A stretch of DNA of 43,290 nucleotides from Cudoniella acicularis (lineage: Eukaryota; Ascomycota; Leotiomycetes; Helotiales; Helotiaceae), in assembly GCA_013054445.1 (NCBI GenBank), contig JAAMPI010000323.1, positions 1 to 43,290 on the forward strand, given 5' to 3'. Below are positions 22,451 through 34,835 of this stretch, piece after piece (positions within the stretch are counted from its first letter, which is position 1; each line of letters opens with the position of its first letter). The position numbers were made by a program, and so were the translations under genes. A model generated the notes under the pieces. That model was not told where the DNA came from and did not search any database. It was given only the letters and a program-made list of their open reading frames with translations.

Positions 22451-22999
22451 GGTCGTGTGTATGCTTGAAAACGCCAGCGTGTTGGCGAAGAAAGGTTGTA
22501 GGACGCGGCGGATAAATATTGAATGCTCCCAGAGTACACAGGACGGGTTGCAGTTCGAATAGATGGTCCTGGCACCTGGCACCTGGCACCTGGCAGACAA
22601 TGATGGGAGTTGAAGATGTTTGGACGAGAGCGCAAAGCCGAGGAAGCTTGGATGTTAACGTAAAGCGGCATGACCCGTAGGCAAAGGCGGCTCTCTAAAT
22701 TTTATCGCATTTGTAGCCACGGCGTCCAGATTTCGCCCGCCGAATTACTCAGTCTTCGGAGTCTTCCTCTCCATACACCAATGCCCATATCAAATCGTCT
22801 ATAATTTTGGTGACTCGCCACCGTCTCCCGTTTTCTTCCCCCAACCTCTCCTGTCCGTCCTCGACGAGCGGTCTCCCGTATACCCTCGCAGTCTCCCCTA
22901 TGACCCTCGCAGACATTCTCCTTTCCCGAGCAGAAGTCGTTCCTCTATCCAGGATCGACCGGTGACATTCTGCCTACACCTACCACTACCACCAGTACT
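22451..22999. promoter_or_regulatory. Shared upstream region of a divergent gene pair
   Basis: These 549 bp separate the start codons of the dolichyl-diphosphatase gene (minus) and the RBR ligase gene (plus). There are three direct copies of the 7-mer acctggc at about 22574-22596. The part next to 23000 is CT-rich. No TATA box is clear, as is common for housekeeping promoters in these fungi. Confidence 0.5.
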
Positions 23000-24937
23000 A
23001 TGGAGGATGAACGAACAGTCGAGCTGGACTGCATAGCAGCAATCTTCCCCGAAATCATCTTAGATCCCTCGAATCCCTTCTCTGCGTCCATCGAACTCCC
23101 TATCAACCCACAGAATCCTGTGAAAGTTGTCTTTCCCGCAGCGTCGGACGGGGCCCTCGTTACCCCGCCACCATCCGACTCGAGCCAAGTCACCGTCGAT
23201 TCTACCACAGCACCAGCCGAAAATATCGAATCGCATAATTTATCATACTTACCATCGCTTCAGATTCATATCACTCTGCCAGAGGGTTATCCCGAAGAGA
23301 AACCTCCAAAGTTTGAGCTCTCCACGTCCCCGGAATGGCTTTCGCGATCCTACCTCGACGAGTTACAGGCATATGGAGATAATGTTTGGGAAGAAGCTGG
23401 CCGCAGTGCGGCAGTCTACGGATATATTGATTTCTTGCAGCAATCCGCAGAGAACGCATTTGGGTTTGCAAAACCGGGCAAGATTCTGGAAATCCCCCAA
23501 GACTACAAGATCTCCCTGCTGGACCTTGACATCAAAGCTACACAAGCAGCTTTTGAGAAGGAGACCTTCGACTGCGGTGTTTGTCTTGGTATGAAAACTG
23601 GTTGCTGAAATGCTTCACTTCACTAACAATTATCAGATCCAAAGAAGGGTACCGTTTGCCACCGAATGATTGATTGCGGCCACGTTTTCTGCGTCCAATG
23701 TCTCCAGGACTTTTACAACAATGCCATTACCGAGGGCGATCTGGCTTCCGTCCGATGTCTTACGCCGGATTGCGCAAAGAAACGTGATGAGGCGCGAGTC
23801 AGTTCATCGAAGAAGACTCGAAAACCAAGAACACTCAGCCCAAGTGAACTCTTGCAAATTCCCCTCGAACATGATGTTGTCACTCGATACGTTAAGTTGA
23901 AACACAAGGCGGAGTTAGAATCAGATAAAAATACTATATATTGCCCCAGAAAATGGTGTCAGGGTGCAGCAAGATCCAAAAAGCACCGAAAACCCGAAGG
24001 GCTTGAAATCAACAACGAATCTGATGATGAGTCGGACAATGAAGAGCCCGTAGAGAATGGCAAGAAGAAGGATTTTTCAGCTGGAAGAGATCTTTTGTGT
24101 GTTTGTGAGGACTGCTCATTCGCCTTCTGCAGCAGATGTTTCCAGGGCTGGCATGGCGAATTTACCTTTTGCATCCCGAAAACCAGCAATGGAGAGCTCA
24201 CTGAGGAGGACAAGGCGTCGATGGAGTATCTCAAGCTTCATACAACGCCATGCCCAACTTGTGCTGCCCCAGCACAGAAAACCCATGGATGCAATCACAT
24301 GATTTGCTTCAAGTGTCATTCACATTTCTGCTACCTTTGCTCGGCCTGGCTTTCCCCCTCAAACCCTTATCAGCATTACAACACAGAGAAAACAAGCTGC
24401 TTTATGCGCTTATGGGAACTCGAGGGCGGCGACGGAGATGATGTTGGAATTGGGTTTGCTGGAGGTAATCGAATGCCTGACCCTGAGGATATCGAGCCAG
24501 ACAACCAAATACTAGAGGTTGAGGAGCCAGATGACCAGGAGCCAGTGCCGCCACCCGTCCCAGAAGTTGTTGTTATCGAGCCACCGGCCCCACCACAAGA
24601 AGCTCTCCAACGCGAAGGACCACTCGTTCTTCGAATCAACCAACTTCCTCCAAGGCCAGCACCTGCTCCTGTCGTCCCGGATCCTCCTCGTGGAGGACGC
24701 AATCAACGCCAGCCTCCCAACGCGCGAGGAGCGGTTGGGCGCCAAGGAGGGCGTGGAAATGGACGTCCCCGACGAGTCCCAAGACCACAAGGTCCCGTAG
24801 AGCCCGACCCGTTGGGACAAGAGGCAGCGCAACAAGCCTGGGTGCAGATGTTTGTTCAAATGGCGTTGAATGATGAAGAGGATCAACTTGATAGTGATGA
24901 TGAGGAAGACGGAGCATGGGAAATACCAGTTAGATAA
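23000..24937 (+). CDS. RWD-RING-IBR-RING (RBR) E3 ubiquitin ligase, ITT1/RNF14 type
   Basis: Exons 23000-23588 and 23637-24937 flank a 48-nt intron. The product has 629 residues. It is expected to move ubiquitin from an E2 through a Cys thioester to substrates; the yeast relative ITT1 and human RNF14 are linked to translation factors and stalled ribosomes. An RWD domain occupies about residues 1-160 (EERTVELDCIAAIFPE..). RING1 starts at Cys192 (CGVCLDPKKGTVCHRMIDCGH). The IBR follows, with CEDCSFAFC, and contains a long insert of acidic residues. RING2 is CPTCAAPAQKTHGCNHM, with the predicted catalytic Cys near residue 415. The C-terminal 150 residues are Pro-rich, then Gly/Arg-rich, then acidic, and look disordered. 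The exon junction falls inside RING1 and restores CLDPKK exactly, which confirms the splice. Confidence 0.93.
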
Positions 24938-25340
24938 TTTATGATTGCTTGCTGATATAAAGGAGTTGGGGCCTGGAGACGATTGCATAGCGAGGGGCGT
25001 TCAGGTATTTAGCATTCTCTGACCTCTAGATTTTTAAAATATTTTATTTTATTTCAGAACTGTGCGCAATCTCTCATATATCCGCCGAGGTAATGATTTG
25101 TCACCAAGGGATATGATTTAAATGACAGAACAAGGCGACAAATCCCGTCGATTAAGGATTTGGAGGGACCAGAGAGGTCGATCTTTAGCTGGTTCCTTCC
25201 ACCAGTCATGCTACCCGATGATCATCGACTCAATGACGCTCCCACTCCCTCATGCTATATCACATGGCCCGAAGCTTTGAACTATCAGACGAAAATTGAA
25301 TCTTTCTTTCTATTAGTATTCAACTACATAGCCATGAAGA
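24938..25340. other. Convergent 3' intergenic spacer
   Basis: These 403 bp lie between the 3' ends of the RBR ligase (plus) and the permease (minus). The AT-rich tract at about 25030-25060 may hold polyadenylation signals. No gene was seen. Confidence 0.5.
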
Positions 25341-27233
25341 CTAGAATCGTTTCCAAAATTTCCAGCTCTGACCCGAACCCTCACTCTCACTCATCTTCCT
25401 CTGATTAACCTGATCCCTCCCCCTTATCCGCCAGTAATATATCGGCACACCGGCCACCACAAACGCAACCACAATCACCGTCTGCAGTGGCTCGGCAACC
25501 ACTGCTCTGCTGAGCAGGAACAGACTGACGCAGCAGAATATAAACGGCGTCATGATCCAGGTCTTGTATGGCCGTTCCAGATCGGGCTCCCGTACACGGA
25601 GGATAATCAGTCCTAAAACGGTCAGGAAGTAGAATGTGTAGCCTGCAACGCCGTAGAACGTGATGAGGGTCCCGAACTCGCCGACGAAGACGTAACAGGC
25701 GCAGAGGGCGGCATTGAGGACCATGGCGTACACGGGCGTGAAAAAGAGCCCAGTTTCCTCATCGCCAAACATTCGTGCCATACGCTTGGATGCCCAGCTT
25801 CGAGTATGTAGTCTTGATGTTTCTGTTATCTCGTCTTTCCGTACACCAATCTTCCCGAATACCGCCGGGAGATATCCTTCCTTGCCTGCCACGTACACTA
25901 GGCGACCACTGGTGAAGGTTTGTGCATTCAGTGCTCCGAAGCAGCTCAGACTGACGATCAACGCAAGGATGAGCGATCCGATTGGTCCGAAGACTTTGTT
26001 TCCAAACATAACGGCGACTGTGTTGGAGGAGTTAATGACTTTTAGTGGGAGGACGAAGAAGTATGCGAGGTTTGCGAGGATGTATGAGAGGATGACCAGT
26101 GGCATGGCGGTATGGATGACTCGTGGTAGATCTCGAGTTGGGTTTCGAAACTCTCCCACAACATAATTTGTCTGCAGATGTTAGTCGAGTTGGATATGCC
26201 ATGTAAAAGTACTCACATTGTCCCAGCCATCAAAAGCCCATAGGCCTGCGTATAACGCAACGGCCCAAGACGAAGCATCTGTGCTCGTCCCTTCAAACCA
26301 TCCTATCGTCTTCCAGTCCTGATTTGCGTCTCCTGATGCTGAAAACCCTGTAATCGCTACAACAATGCCAACCAGCGTGATACCAAGCAATGCGACGAAT
26401 TTAAGAAACATAAACATGTCCCCTATTTTAGTACCCAACTTCGTAGAAATACAATTCAACAAGGTGACACCAAATAAACCAACCAAGGCCACACTTTTGT
26501 TGATCCAAGGGCTTACGTTCTCAGCCTCCGCTCCAATTGCTGCTCGCACGACGTATTCTCCCATTATTATGGCAATGATAGCCGAAGAGCCTGGCTTCAA
26601 AACAACCACGGCACACCATGTAAATAAAAACCCAAAGAGTTCTCCAAATATTTTCGACAAATAAACCTGAGCACCTCCATTTAGTGGTATTGCGCCGCCC
26701 AACTCCGCGTAACTTGAAGCCCCTGTCCATGCCAGCACACCCGCTATCGCCCACACAATGAGAGATGCCCCTGGCGATCCAGCATTTATATTGACTTGAC
26801 TCGGTGACGAGAATATGCCAGACCCAATAATTAAACCCACAATCAAGGACAACCCATTAAGATATGTCAAAGTCTTGTGCTTCTCGAGAGATTCCCCACC
26901 GATTCCTGTCTGGGGGTTCGTTGAGGATATCGGTGCACCGATTGGGGCGTAGCCATTGCCGGCTGTCGAAGATAGGGGGAAAAGATTCGAGGTGAAGTCA
27001 AAGACGGAGGACACTGAGAACGATCGGTTATGTGCTCCTCTGCCACCCGCAGCAGGATTCCGGTCATCGAGGGGGTCGTCTTCTTCGAGGGACATTTTTC
27101 TTGAGGACGATATACCGGATCGTGAGGAGGTGGAGGATGTTGAGGTTCGAAGTCCTGGGGAACTGGAGGCCAAACTGGCCAACTCCAGAGAGTCGCGCGC
27201 ATGGGGATGGAGGTTGGAATAGGCGCGCGACAT
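25341..27233 (-). CDS. Amino acid permease, APC superfamily, LAT (MUP1-like) type
   Basis: Exons 27233-26217 and 26171-25341 flank a 45-nt intron (GTGAGT..CTGCAG, branch GACTAAC). They give 615 residues. The first 120 residues are a Ser-rich hydrophilic cytosolic tail. The core then shows the LAT hallmarks: NGLSLIVGLIIGSGIF in helix 1, the conserved GGAQVYLSKIFG region, and KPGSSAII. Splicing restores the WAFDGWDNTNYVVGEFRNP segment that is conserved in L-type and methionine permeases. Twelve membrane helices can be placed. The C-terminal tail is short and charged. It probably imports neutral amino acids, perhaps methionine, at the plasma membrane. Substrate choice is inference from the family. 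The gene is divergent from the mitochondrial LeuRS gene at 27800. Confidence 0.92.
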
Positions 27234-27799
27234 GTTGTATCTCTTGTGACTCCGTCACCTCCGCATGCGCATAATTTGTGTTTCTTGAGCTGGTCACTTG
27301 GACCCGTTCTGGGCAGTGTGGCTGATGCAAGACTTGATAACTATGGCTGTGTCTGGATCATGGCGGTGGTCGGTGTGAACGCGTGGGAGGGCGGGTGGTC
27401 GTGGCAGGCGCGGAAATATACCATACAAGAAGAAGAAATTATTATATTTGAACGGGAGTGGATGGCAGATGCCAGATGGTGAGATCTGCGGATCGATTAT
27501 CGGGATGTGGATGGGGATGTATCGAAATCCCCTTTGTCACGAGCACGAGCGCTGTGATAGAACGATAGCCCTCGTATTCCGGGCATCGCATTCGTACTTC
27601 TAGCTCGCACTTGTCGGCACGGAAAAACAGAATACCCGCCAAACCCTACCCGGCCCGACTGCAGCCAAATTTTGAGAGCTCCGTTCAGCTCGTACGATGC
27701 AATCTACAACCTTACAATCTGCAACCTACAATGCAAACGACAACCGCAAAATGAAACTATTCCCATAGTACACAATGCAGCACCGGCACAGCCACGACT
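27234..27799. promoter_or_regulatory. Upstream region between divergent permease and LeuRS genes
   Basis: These 566 bp lie between the two start codons. The segment contains GC-rich and purine-rich patches, with short cytosine/adenine direct repeats close to 27700-27730 (gcaatctacaaccttacaatctgcaac). No TATA box is clear. Confidence 0.45.
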
Positions 27800-30700
27800 A
27801 TGCTCGCAATTGGCAAACATGTGCATTCGGCAAAGTGCCTGGGCAGCGCACTTGTTCGACCACTTCCCTCCAACCTCAACTCCCACCAGCTCTATGAACA
27901 CCAACACCAACACTACCGCAGCGCGCGACGAGGCTTCCAAACAACCCCTCCCCGCCATCAACATCAGCACAATCCCCAGAGGCTCCCGCTGCGCTTCTGG
28001 CTCCAGTTGGTGCCTGAAATCGCACGGCTCATTTTGAGAAGTCACTTCAGACCAAAACCCAAACCCGCCAACTATAGTGCCCCCCTTTCTCTTCCTTCCC
28101 TCGACACTAAATGGCAGCAAAAATGGGAGGAACTTCGATTGACATCGAGACAGCGGGTTGGGCACGTTGAGCACGTTGAGCACGTTGATGACCCGCAGGC
28201 CCAGACGTCTTCCGCAAAGAAAATATACATCCTGCCAATGTTCCCGTACCCCTCTGGAGACCTTCACCTCGGCCATCTGCGAGTGTACACCATATCCGAT
28301 GTCTTGGCACGCTTTAGACGGATGCAAGGTCACGATGTGCTGCATCCAATTGGATGGGATGCCTTTGGGTTACCGGCGGAGAATGCGGCCATTGAACGCG
28401 GCATTGACCCCGCGACATGGACCAAAGCCAATATCAAGAGAATGAAGGGGCAAGTGCAAGCCATGAATGGCCATTGGGACTGGGACCGAGTACGTTACGG
28501 CTGAGGCCTAGCTTGCTGTAGGCAAGGCCATGAGAAATTCGCAGCTAATCCAGGCTGCAGGAATTCGCGACTTGCGACCCGGCCTTCTACAAACACACCC
28601 AGCGACTCTTCTTACTCCTCCATGAACGTGGATTGGCGTACCAGGCCGAATCCCTCGTGAATTATGACCCCGTTGACAAGACGGTCCTAGCAAATGAGCA
28701 AGTTGATGCCAATGGCAACTCTTGGAGGTCCGGGGCAAAGGTCGAACAGCGCTTGTTAAAACAATGGTTCTTGAAAATATCCGAATTTCGGCAGGAGTTA
28801 TTGGACGATTTGAAGCACCTTGCTAAAGATGACGCTTGGCCCGAGAGGGTTCTGTTAATGCAGAAAAATTGGATTGGGAAATCTCAAGGGGCACGAATCA
28901 AGTTTCCAGTCATAGCCTACAATCAGCAAGCACACTCGGACATCGAGGTCTTCACAACTAGACCAGACACCGTCTTCGGTGTCCAATACATCGCTTTGGC
29001 ATCAACCCACCCCATCGTGCAAGCACTCGCCAACAGCGATGTCGAACTCCAAGCGTTTTTGGACACGATGCCAGCTCTCCCAGCTGACTCGAAGGTAGGA
29101 TACATGTTACCACATGTCCGTGCCACAAATCCACTTGCCTATGAGCAGAATACCCCAGATGCGACCAAGACTTCCTTGCCCATCTATGTTGCACCCTATG
29201 TTCTTGGCGACTATGGAGATGGCGCTGTGATGGGAGTACCAGGCCACGATGTTCGTGATCATGCCTTCTGGAAACATAACCGTTACGACGAACCGGTACG
29301 CATGGTTATTTCCCCCTCACCAGACGGCTCTACTATCGCAAAGGAAAACCAGCCATTCGTCCATCATGGTCACCTGACACACCATAGCGGACCTTACGCT
29401 GGACAGACCACGGCCAAAGCCACCCGAAAGATATTGGCATTTCTCGAATCAAAAGGTCTTGGATCACGAGCCGAAACCTGGCGACTCCGTGATTGGTTGG
29501 TCAGTCGACAACGATATTGGGGAACTCCAATTCCCATCATACACTGCAATAACTGTGGCGCGGTTCCGGTGCCTGTTGAACAGTTACCCGTCGAGCTCCC
29601 CGTTGTGGATAGTCACTGGGCGAAGTCCAAGGCCGGAAATCCTTTAGAAGAAGCCCATGAGTGGGTTAATGTCCCTTGTCCGAAGTGTGGCGGTGCCGCA
29701 AAGCGTGATACAGATACTATGGATACTTTTGTTGATTCAAGTTGGTATTTCATGAGATTTCCAGACTCGGAAAATCCAATCATGCCGTTCTCTCCAGCGG
29801 CCGCAGATACCTCTCTTCCTATCGACATCTATATTGGCGGTGTTGAACACGCTATTCTCCATTTGCTCTATGCTCGTTTCATTTCCAAATTCATAGCGAC
29901 CACAGATCTCTGGCCAACAGGATCGATGTCCTTGGGAGAGCCGTTTAAGAAGGTCCTAGCACAAGGGATGGTGCATGGGAAGACCTACTCTGATCCTGAC
30001 ACCGGTCGTTTCTTAAAACCAGGCGAAGTTGACCTGAAAGAACCTTTGCGGCCAATAGTTATTTCTTCTGGAAAAGTTCCCAAGATTACATTCGAAAAAA
30101 TGTCTAAATCCAAGTACAATGGAGTTGACCCCGGCACTTGCATGAAGAAGTACGGAGCGGATGCGACAAGAGCACACATCTTATTCCAAGCTCCAGTCAG
30201 TGAAGTTCTGGAGTGGGACGAAGAGAAGATATCTGGAGTTCTTCGTTGGCTACGTCGCGTTCACGACCATATTGACCGATGGAATGCTGTTTGGCTCAAT
30301 GCTGAAAAGTATCCGATCCCAAACTTGCTGTTTCTTCCTCAAAACTTTAAATTTAACCCCAAATTATATCTTCTAAGGTCATTTGAGATGTATGGGCAGA
30401 TAATGCAGGTTACGGGTCCCGATGCGTCAAAAAGCTTCCGTCACATCCACTCTGGGAAACTTCCTCCCGGAGATACCTTCCAACAAGAAGTCGCGCGCGG
30501 TTCTCTCCAAGAAATCGCCAAGATTGTGATGGCAGAGGATAAAAAATTGTGGCGAGAAGTTCAAAAGACAATTGTCGCGGTGAACGAATCGTACAGCAGT
30601 ACATATTCACTGAACACTGTTGTCTCGGATCTCATGTCTCTCACCAATACTATCATAGACAACTCGAATATGACGATTAAAAGGGGCTCTCTTCAACAAA

Positions 30701-31194
30701 CTCTTAGAGACCAATGCGTGCCATTGCTCTCGCTTGAGCTTAACCACGAAGCCACGATCGCTCTGGTGAAGATGATGGCGCCTATTGCTCCGGCTTTCGC
30801 AGAAGAGTGCTGGTCGATCCTTAACCCGCCACCCACAATGTGGGATAAACTTTTTGGGCCCCGTGTACCTGGAGGTTCACAATCGGAACAGAAACCACAA
30901 TCAATATTCGATCAGCCTTTCCCGGAGTCCGACAACACCTACGAGATGCTTGCTCCGGAAAAGCAGCTTTGTTCTGTACAGGTTGATGGGAGGCTCAGGT
31001 GTGTTGTCGAGTTGCCCGTACCGCCACAAGAACTGAATGGCGGAGAGCTCGAGAAGTGGATGGTTGAAGAGCTTTTGCAGACTGAGGAAGTAAAAGCCAA
31101 GCTGATGGGATCTAGAAAGGGCTCCATAGACATCCGAAAAGCTAAAAGGGTGATTGTTGCCAGGGCCGGAAAGACGGTCAGTTTTGTCATGTAG
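27800..31194 (+). CDS. NAM2: Mitochondrial leucyl-tRNA synthetase (class Ia, NAM2-like)
   Basis: Exons 27800-28489 and 28561-31194 flank a 71-nt intron. The product has 1107 residues, longer than yeast Nam2 (about 890). It charges mitochondrial tRNA-Leu. The first 95 residues are Arg/His/Gln-rich with few acids, consistent with a mitochondrial presequence ([12 protein letters not shown]). The catalytic site shows [11 protein letters not shown] (HIGH motif near residue 156) and KMSKSKYNG (near 743). The CP1 editing insertion carries TTRPDTVFG (near 363) and [10 protein letters not shown]. Splicing joins GHWDWDR to [14 protein letters not shown], the conserved LeuRS reading, which confirms the intron. 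Nine-base repeats (28162-28188) add HVEHVEHVD before the first motif. The start could lie further in, since no homologous residue supports the first 90. Yeast Nam2 also helps group I intron splicing; whether this one does is unknown. Confidence 0.95.
28162..28188 (+). repeat. Three tandem copies of a 9-bp unit inside the LeuRS gene
   Basis: The unit GCACGTTGA is repeated three times without mismatch, in frame, encoding His-Val-Glu/Asp units. It lies between the presequence and the Rossmann fold, where length variation is tolerated. Confidence 0.8.
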
Positions 31195-31906
31195 GAGACA
31201 GAGATACGCACACACTCATGTGAAGTGCAGCTTGTAAATGTTTGAAAAATTCCAACGTTGGACCTCACATCTGCAAGGCAGAACATTGGTTTAAGCCTCT
31301 ATAATTTCAAATGTTAAAATCCGAGTCTGAAGCCAATCAGCGAGATGGGGCTGATTGGCTTTCTGGGTCTTGATGTGTGAAACCCTCAAGCCAGTCAACT
31401 TCATTTCGTTCTCCTATTTCGAGAAGTCTTATTCATATCATCGAAGTTGCATGCCAGCGTTTGTGAAATGTGTTGTGGCTATGTTTTGTCCGTTATTAAA
31501 TGCGAAAAGCGCGAGTCAGATAAAAGCAACAGGTGGAGGCGTAGAATTTGATCACGCGGAGTATGAACACCGCTTGCCGGTTCGCTACCCTTTCCCGTTC
31601 GTGGCGTTTGGCGTTATCGAGCTCATGCACCCGTCAGCCTCAATTACCTTTTGCGGACAGCCTCAGCAAATCAGCCTTTGAGCTGAACGCCAATTTGTAC
31701 TGTTTGAAGCCAAGGTGCCCTTTTCCGCAGCAAGGCTCCCTACCAAAATAGGAGCATATTGAAACCTTAGTGGCTGGTTTGAGACTTGTCTAGCCGATGT
31801 GCTGAATTCCGTAGCCTCGACTTGAACTTGAACTTGAACTTTAACTTTCATGATCCTGTCTTTCGCAGTCTCATCCCGTCGCAGTACAGTATTCATAATT
31901 GGAAAC
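31195..31906. other. Intergenic; promoter of the next membrane-protein gene
   Basis: These 712 bp include a hexanucleotide repeat (ttgaac, three copies followed by a variant) at about 31818-31843, shortly before the start codon at 31907. Nothing else was recognised. Confidence 0.5.
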
Positions 31907-32848
31907 ATGTCGAACTTTTTGCGCTCTCCATTCTTGCTCCTGCTCATCCTCCTGTGTCCCCACAATGCCTTCGCATCGCCGTCGCTCAGCCCCGCATCCT
32001 GGGTCAAGCCACCCGTTAACGGCACCCTGACCATGAAGGAGGAAATACAATGCTACAGTCTTCCATATGGCGGTATCGGCTTCGCATCACACGTCCTGTC
32101 TTACTATGCGGTCGCTATGCTCTCAAATTCGCGCAGCCCCCTGACCTTTCAAAAGAACAAGCATCCTACGGTTGACAAAATCCTCGCGGGGGTAGGGTTG
32201 TTGGTTACGACCATTGTCTCGGTCTTGACAATAATCCGCTGCCATTCGCGCTGGCAATTCATTGCCATGGCAGTCTGGAAACTCGACCTCTCCATCACTC
32301 TCGGATGCCTCACTTTCCACGCCGCCGCTCTAGTTGGTGAAAATGAACACGCAAGTCTGCTTGCTCCTTCAACTACCTACGCATCCCTCAGCTCCACGGA
32401 GAACCTCAATGAAGCAAAGGCAGAAGGAGAGAAAACGAAGAAACCATCACGGGTTCTCTGGTGGACCATCCTATATATCCCAGGTGTAATTGCCGGCCTG
32501 ACAGGTCTCCTCTCCCTCGTCGCGCAAGAAATAACAACCAACCACCAAGTCCTGGACATCACGATCGCATTCGGCACTATCATCGCGACGCTTGCTGTCA
32601 TCATGCTTTTCGTCGTCGTCTTCCTTTTCGGTTCCGAGACGAAGAAGGAGGTCTTCCTTGTGATTGGCACAACGGGGTTCATGGTTTTCACGACTACATT
32701 CTCCGCTATGGCGGTGCTGGGGGCGTTCTACAGTGATTGGATACTGGGTGCTATTGCGGAGAATCTGGCGGGGGTTCCGAGCTCGGACAATGCGCCGTTG
32801 TATTGGAGTTATTTTCTTGCGAAGAGGTTGCCGGGCTTTTCGTTCTAG
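31907..32848 (+). CDS. Integral membrane protein of unknown function with signal peptide
   Basis: A single exon of 313 residues. I choose the Met at 31907, which puts a signal peptide (FLLLLILLCPHNAFA) at the N-terminus. An in-frame Met at 31850 would bury it behind 19 further residues. About six membrane helices follow: residues 55-75, 95-115, 120-150, 190-215, 222-250 and 255-285. A hydrophilic loop rich in Glu, Lys and Ala lies between helices 3 and 4. No catalytic or transport motif was recognised. It resembles uncharacterised integral membrane proteins common in Pezizomycotina. The gene is complete, and codon use is rich in C-ending codons like its housekeeping neighbours. Confidence 0.8.
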   Translation: MSNFLRSPFLLLLILLCPHNAFASPSLSPASWVKPPVNGTLTMKEEIQCYSLPYGGIGFASHVLSYYAVAMLSNSRSPLTFQKNKHPTVDKILAGVGLLVTTIVSVLTIIRCHSRWQFIAMAVWKLDLSITLGCLTFHAAALVGENEHASLLAPSTTYASLSSTENLNEAKAEGEKTKKPSRVLWWTILYIPGVIAGLTGLLSLVAQEITTNHQVLDITIAFGTIIATLAVIMLFVVVFLFGSETKKEVFLVIGTTGFMVFTTTFSAMAVLGAFYSDWILGAIAENLAGVPSSDNAPLYWSYFLAKRLPGFSF

Positions 32849-33901
32849 GATTGTGGTGGACGACTGTATGTAGATTGGCGCTGCGGTTGAATTTTGAAAG
32901 GGGGGTTGGCTATTAGGGATGGATAGAAGTATGTACTGCATGAATTTGCAGCTGGTGTAACCGTATGAAGAAAGGCGTTCTGCATTAGCGTTGCTTTTTG
33001 GATGCGTTGCTGTGCTTTAATTATCCTGGAACTTTCGTTCCAAGTCATTGCTTGCGTGCTATTATAATTGGGGCTGTTTTAGAGCAGAGTCCCTCCTACC
33101 GAAACCACCATTGATGTAGTTGAACTTCTAATCATCAGAAGAGCTTCGGGCTTTCGACTTCCAGTTTATGCATAGTTTCATCTCAATCCTCAATCTTCTC
33201 TAAATTATTGTCCAGTGGCATCCCTCATCCCCTGTTTATAGATTTCTGCCATGTTATATAACTCAAAGTCTAATTTAGAATGGTCTCACTAACAACGACT
33301 AAATAAACCTCCGATTTCCCTCGCTTTTCTATTTTTGTCGACCGAATATTTCTATAAATTTCATTCTCTCCAGGCCTCCAATTTTTAATGTTCCATGTGG
33401 TCGATATAGTAGTGCCTAATTGTCGTCCACTTTTATCTTAGCCTATGTCCCCAGGAATCGGGAGAGTAAATGGAGTTCGATTTAACATATTACCCGGCAC
33501 GAGAAACAAATACCGACTTTGATGCCGGACCACATTCGGAATTTGCCTCGGGATTGCCATTCCTTCCACTTTTCCATTCAACGTTTCTCGCCCCTCAGTA
33601 AATGGTCAAGTTCAAGACTCAACAACCGTTCCCCGCCCCATTAGCTCCCTCCCATTTTCACATAATTTGGAGGAACGCAGCCATGTTTCGGTTCCACTTG
33701 GTGTTTCCGGGTCTCGTATTTTTCCATTCATCCGTGATGTAATTTGGCTCTTGTCTTCCCCAAGGTTTGATTTTGTGGGGTATATATTTGAGCTAGGTCC
33801 CACTCGAGTTTCCAAATATCGATTTTGGAACCAAGTTTTGCAGCTTCACACCCTGCCTTCTAAGTCGGAATTCCTTTCTGTGCCAAGCAGGATAATCAGC
33901 C
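32849..33901. promoter_or_regulatory. Intergenic, with a TATA-like site upstream of the esterase gene
   Basis: About 1.05 kb without a supported ORF. A TATATAT string at 33781-33787, preceded by GTGGGG, lies about 115 bp upstream of the esterase start at 33902, a suitable spacing for a regulated secreted-enzyme gene. No binding site could be assigned with confidence. Confidence 0.45.
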
Positions 33902-34835
33902 ATGATTACGTCAAACTATTTTCAGGGCATATTCGCTCTTGCATCTCTACCACTGCTCGTGCATGGCGACTTGGTTAAAGTAGCAGATTTTGGGCCCAAT
34001 CCAACGAAGCTTGAAATGAACATCTACGTTCCTACAAAGCTCGCCGCAAAGCCCTCTATCATTTTAGCAGTAAGTCTCCCTCAAACAGCAAATTTACAGA
34101 TACTAATACGAATTCTAGCTTCATCCATGCGGCGGAACTGGCCCAGGTTACTACAAGCAGACAAAGTACCCTCAATTGGCAGACACTGGCGGATTCATCG
34201 TCATTTACCCAAGCGCCAACCATGACAACAACTGCTGGGACGTCGCCTCCACCAAAACCCTGACGCACAACGGCGGAGGAGACAGCAACGGCCTCGCCAC
34301 AATGATCAACTACACCGTCTCAACCTACAAAGCTGATCCCAAGAAAGTTTTCGTTACAGGCACCTCCTCCGGCGGAATGATGACAAACGTCATGTGTGCT
34401 GTCTACCCCGACCTTATCGCCGCCGGCTCAGGCTACTCTGGTGTCGCAGCCGGCTGTCTCGCCGGCTCCCCCGGCTCCAGCCCGCAATCCGCAACACCGA
34501 CTTGTGCAGACGGGAAAGTCAACAAAACACCCGCACAATGGACCTCGGTCGTCAAAGCCATGTATCCCGAATATAACGGCACGTATCCGCGCGTTCAAGT
34601 CTGGCATGGAACTGCGGACAATTTTGTGAATTATCCGAATTTGGCGGAGGAGATCAAGGAGTGGACGGGCGTTTTTGGTATCAGTTTTGTAAAGAATGTT
34701 ACGGGGGAGCCGCAGAGTGGGTATACGCATATGGTTTTTGGGGATGGGGAACAGTTTACTGCGTATAGTGCTGCCGGGGTGGGGCATACGGTGCCGGTGC
34801 ATGAGAGTGTGGATTTGAAGTGGTTTGGGATTTAG
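33902..34835 (+). CDS. Secreted carbohydrate esterase family 1 enzyme (acetylxylan/feruloyl esterase)
   Basis: Exons 33902-34069 and 34119-34835 flank a 49-nt intron (GTAAGT..TTCTAG, branch TACTAAT). They give 294 residues, the usual size for fungal CE1 acetylxylan esterases without a binding module. Residues 1-22 are a signal peptide. Splicing restores LHPCGGTGPGYY, the oxyanion-region motif. The nucleophile lies in GTSSGG (Ser near 139), the acid probably in WHGTADNF (Asp near 223), and the base in GVGHTVPVH (His near 279). Conserved Cys pairs are present. The enzyme should remove acetyl groups from xylan, or ferulate from arabinoxylan, outside the cell; sequence alone does not separate the two. 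No cellulose-binding module follows the catalytic domain. Confidence 0.92.

Noticed and set aside
23127..23594. 155-codon ORF in an alternative frame of the RBR ligase
   Set aside because: Shadow of the RWD-coding exon; the ligase frame has clear domain and splice support.
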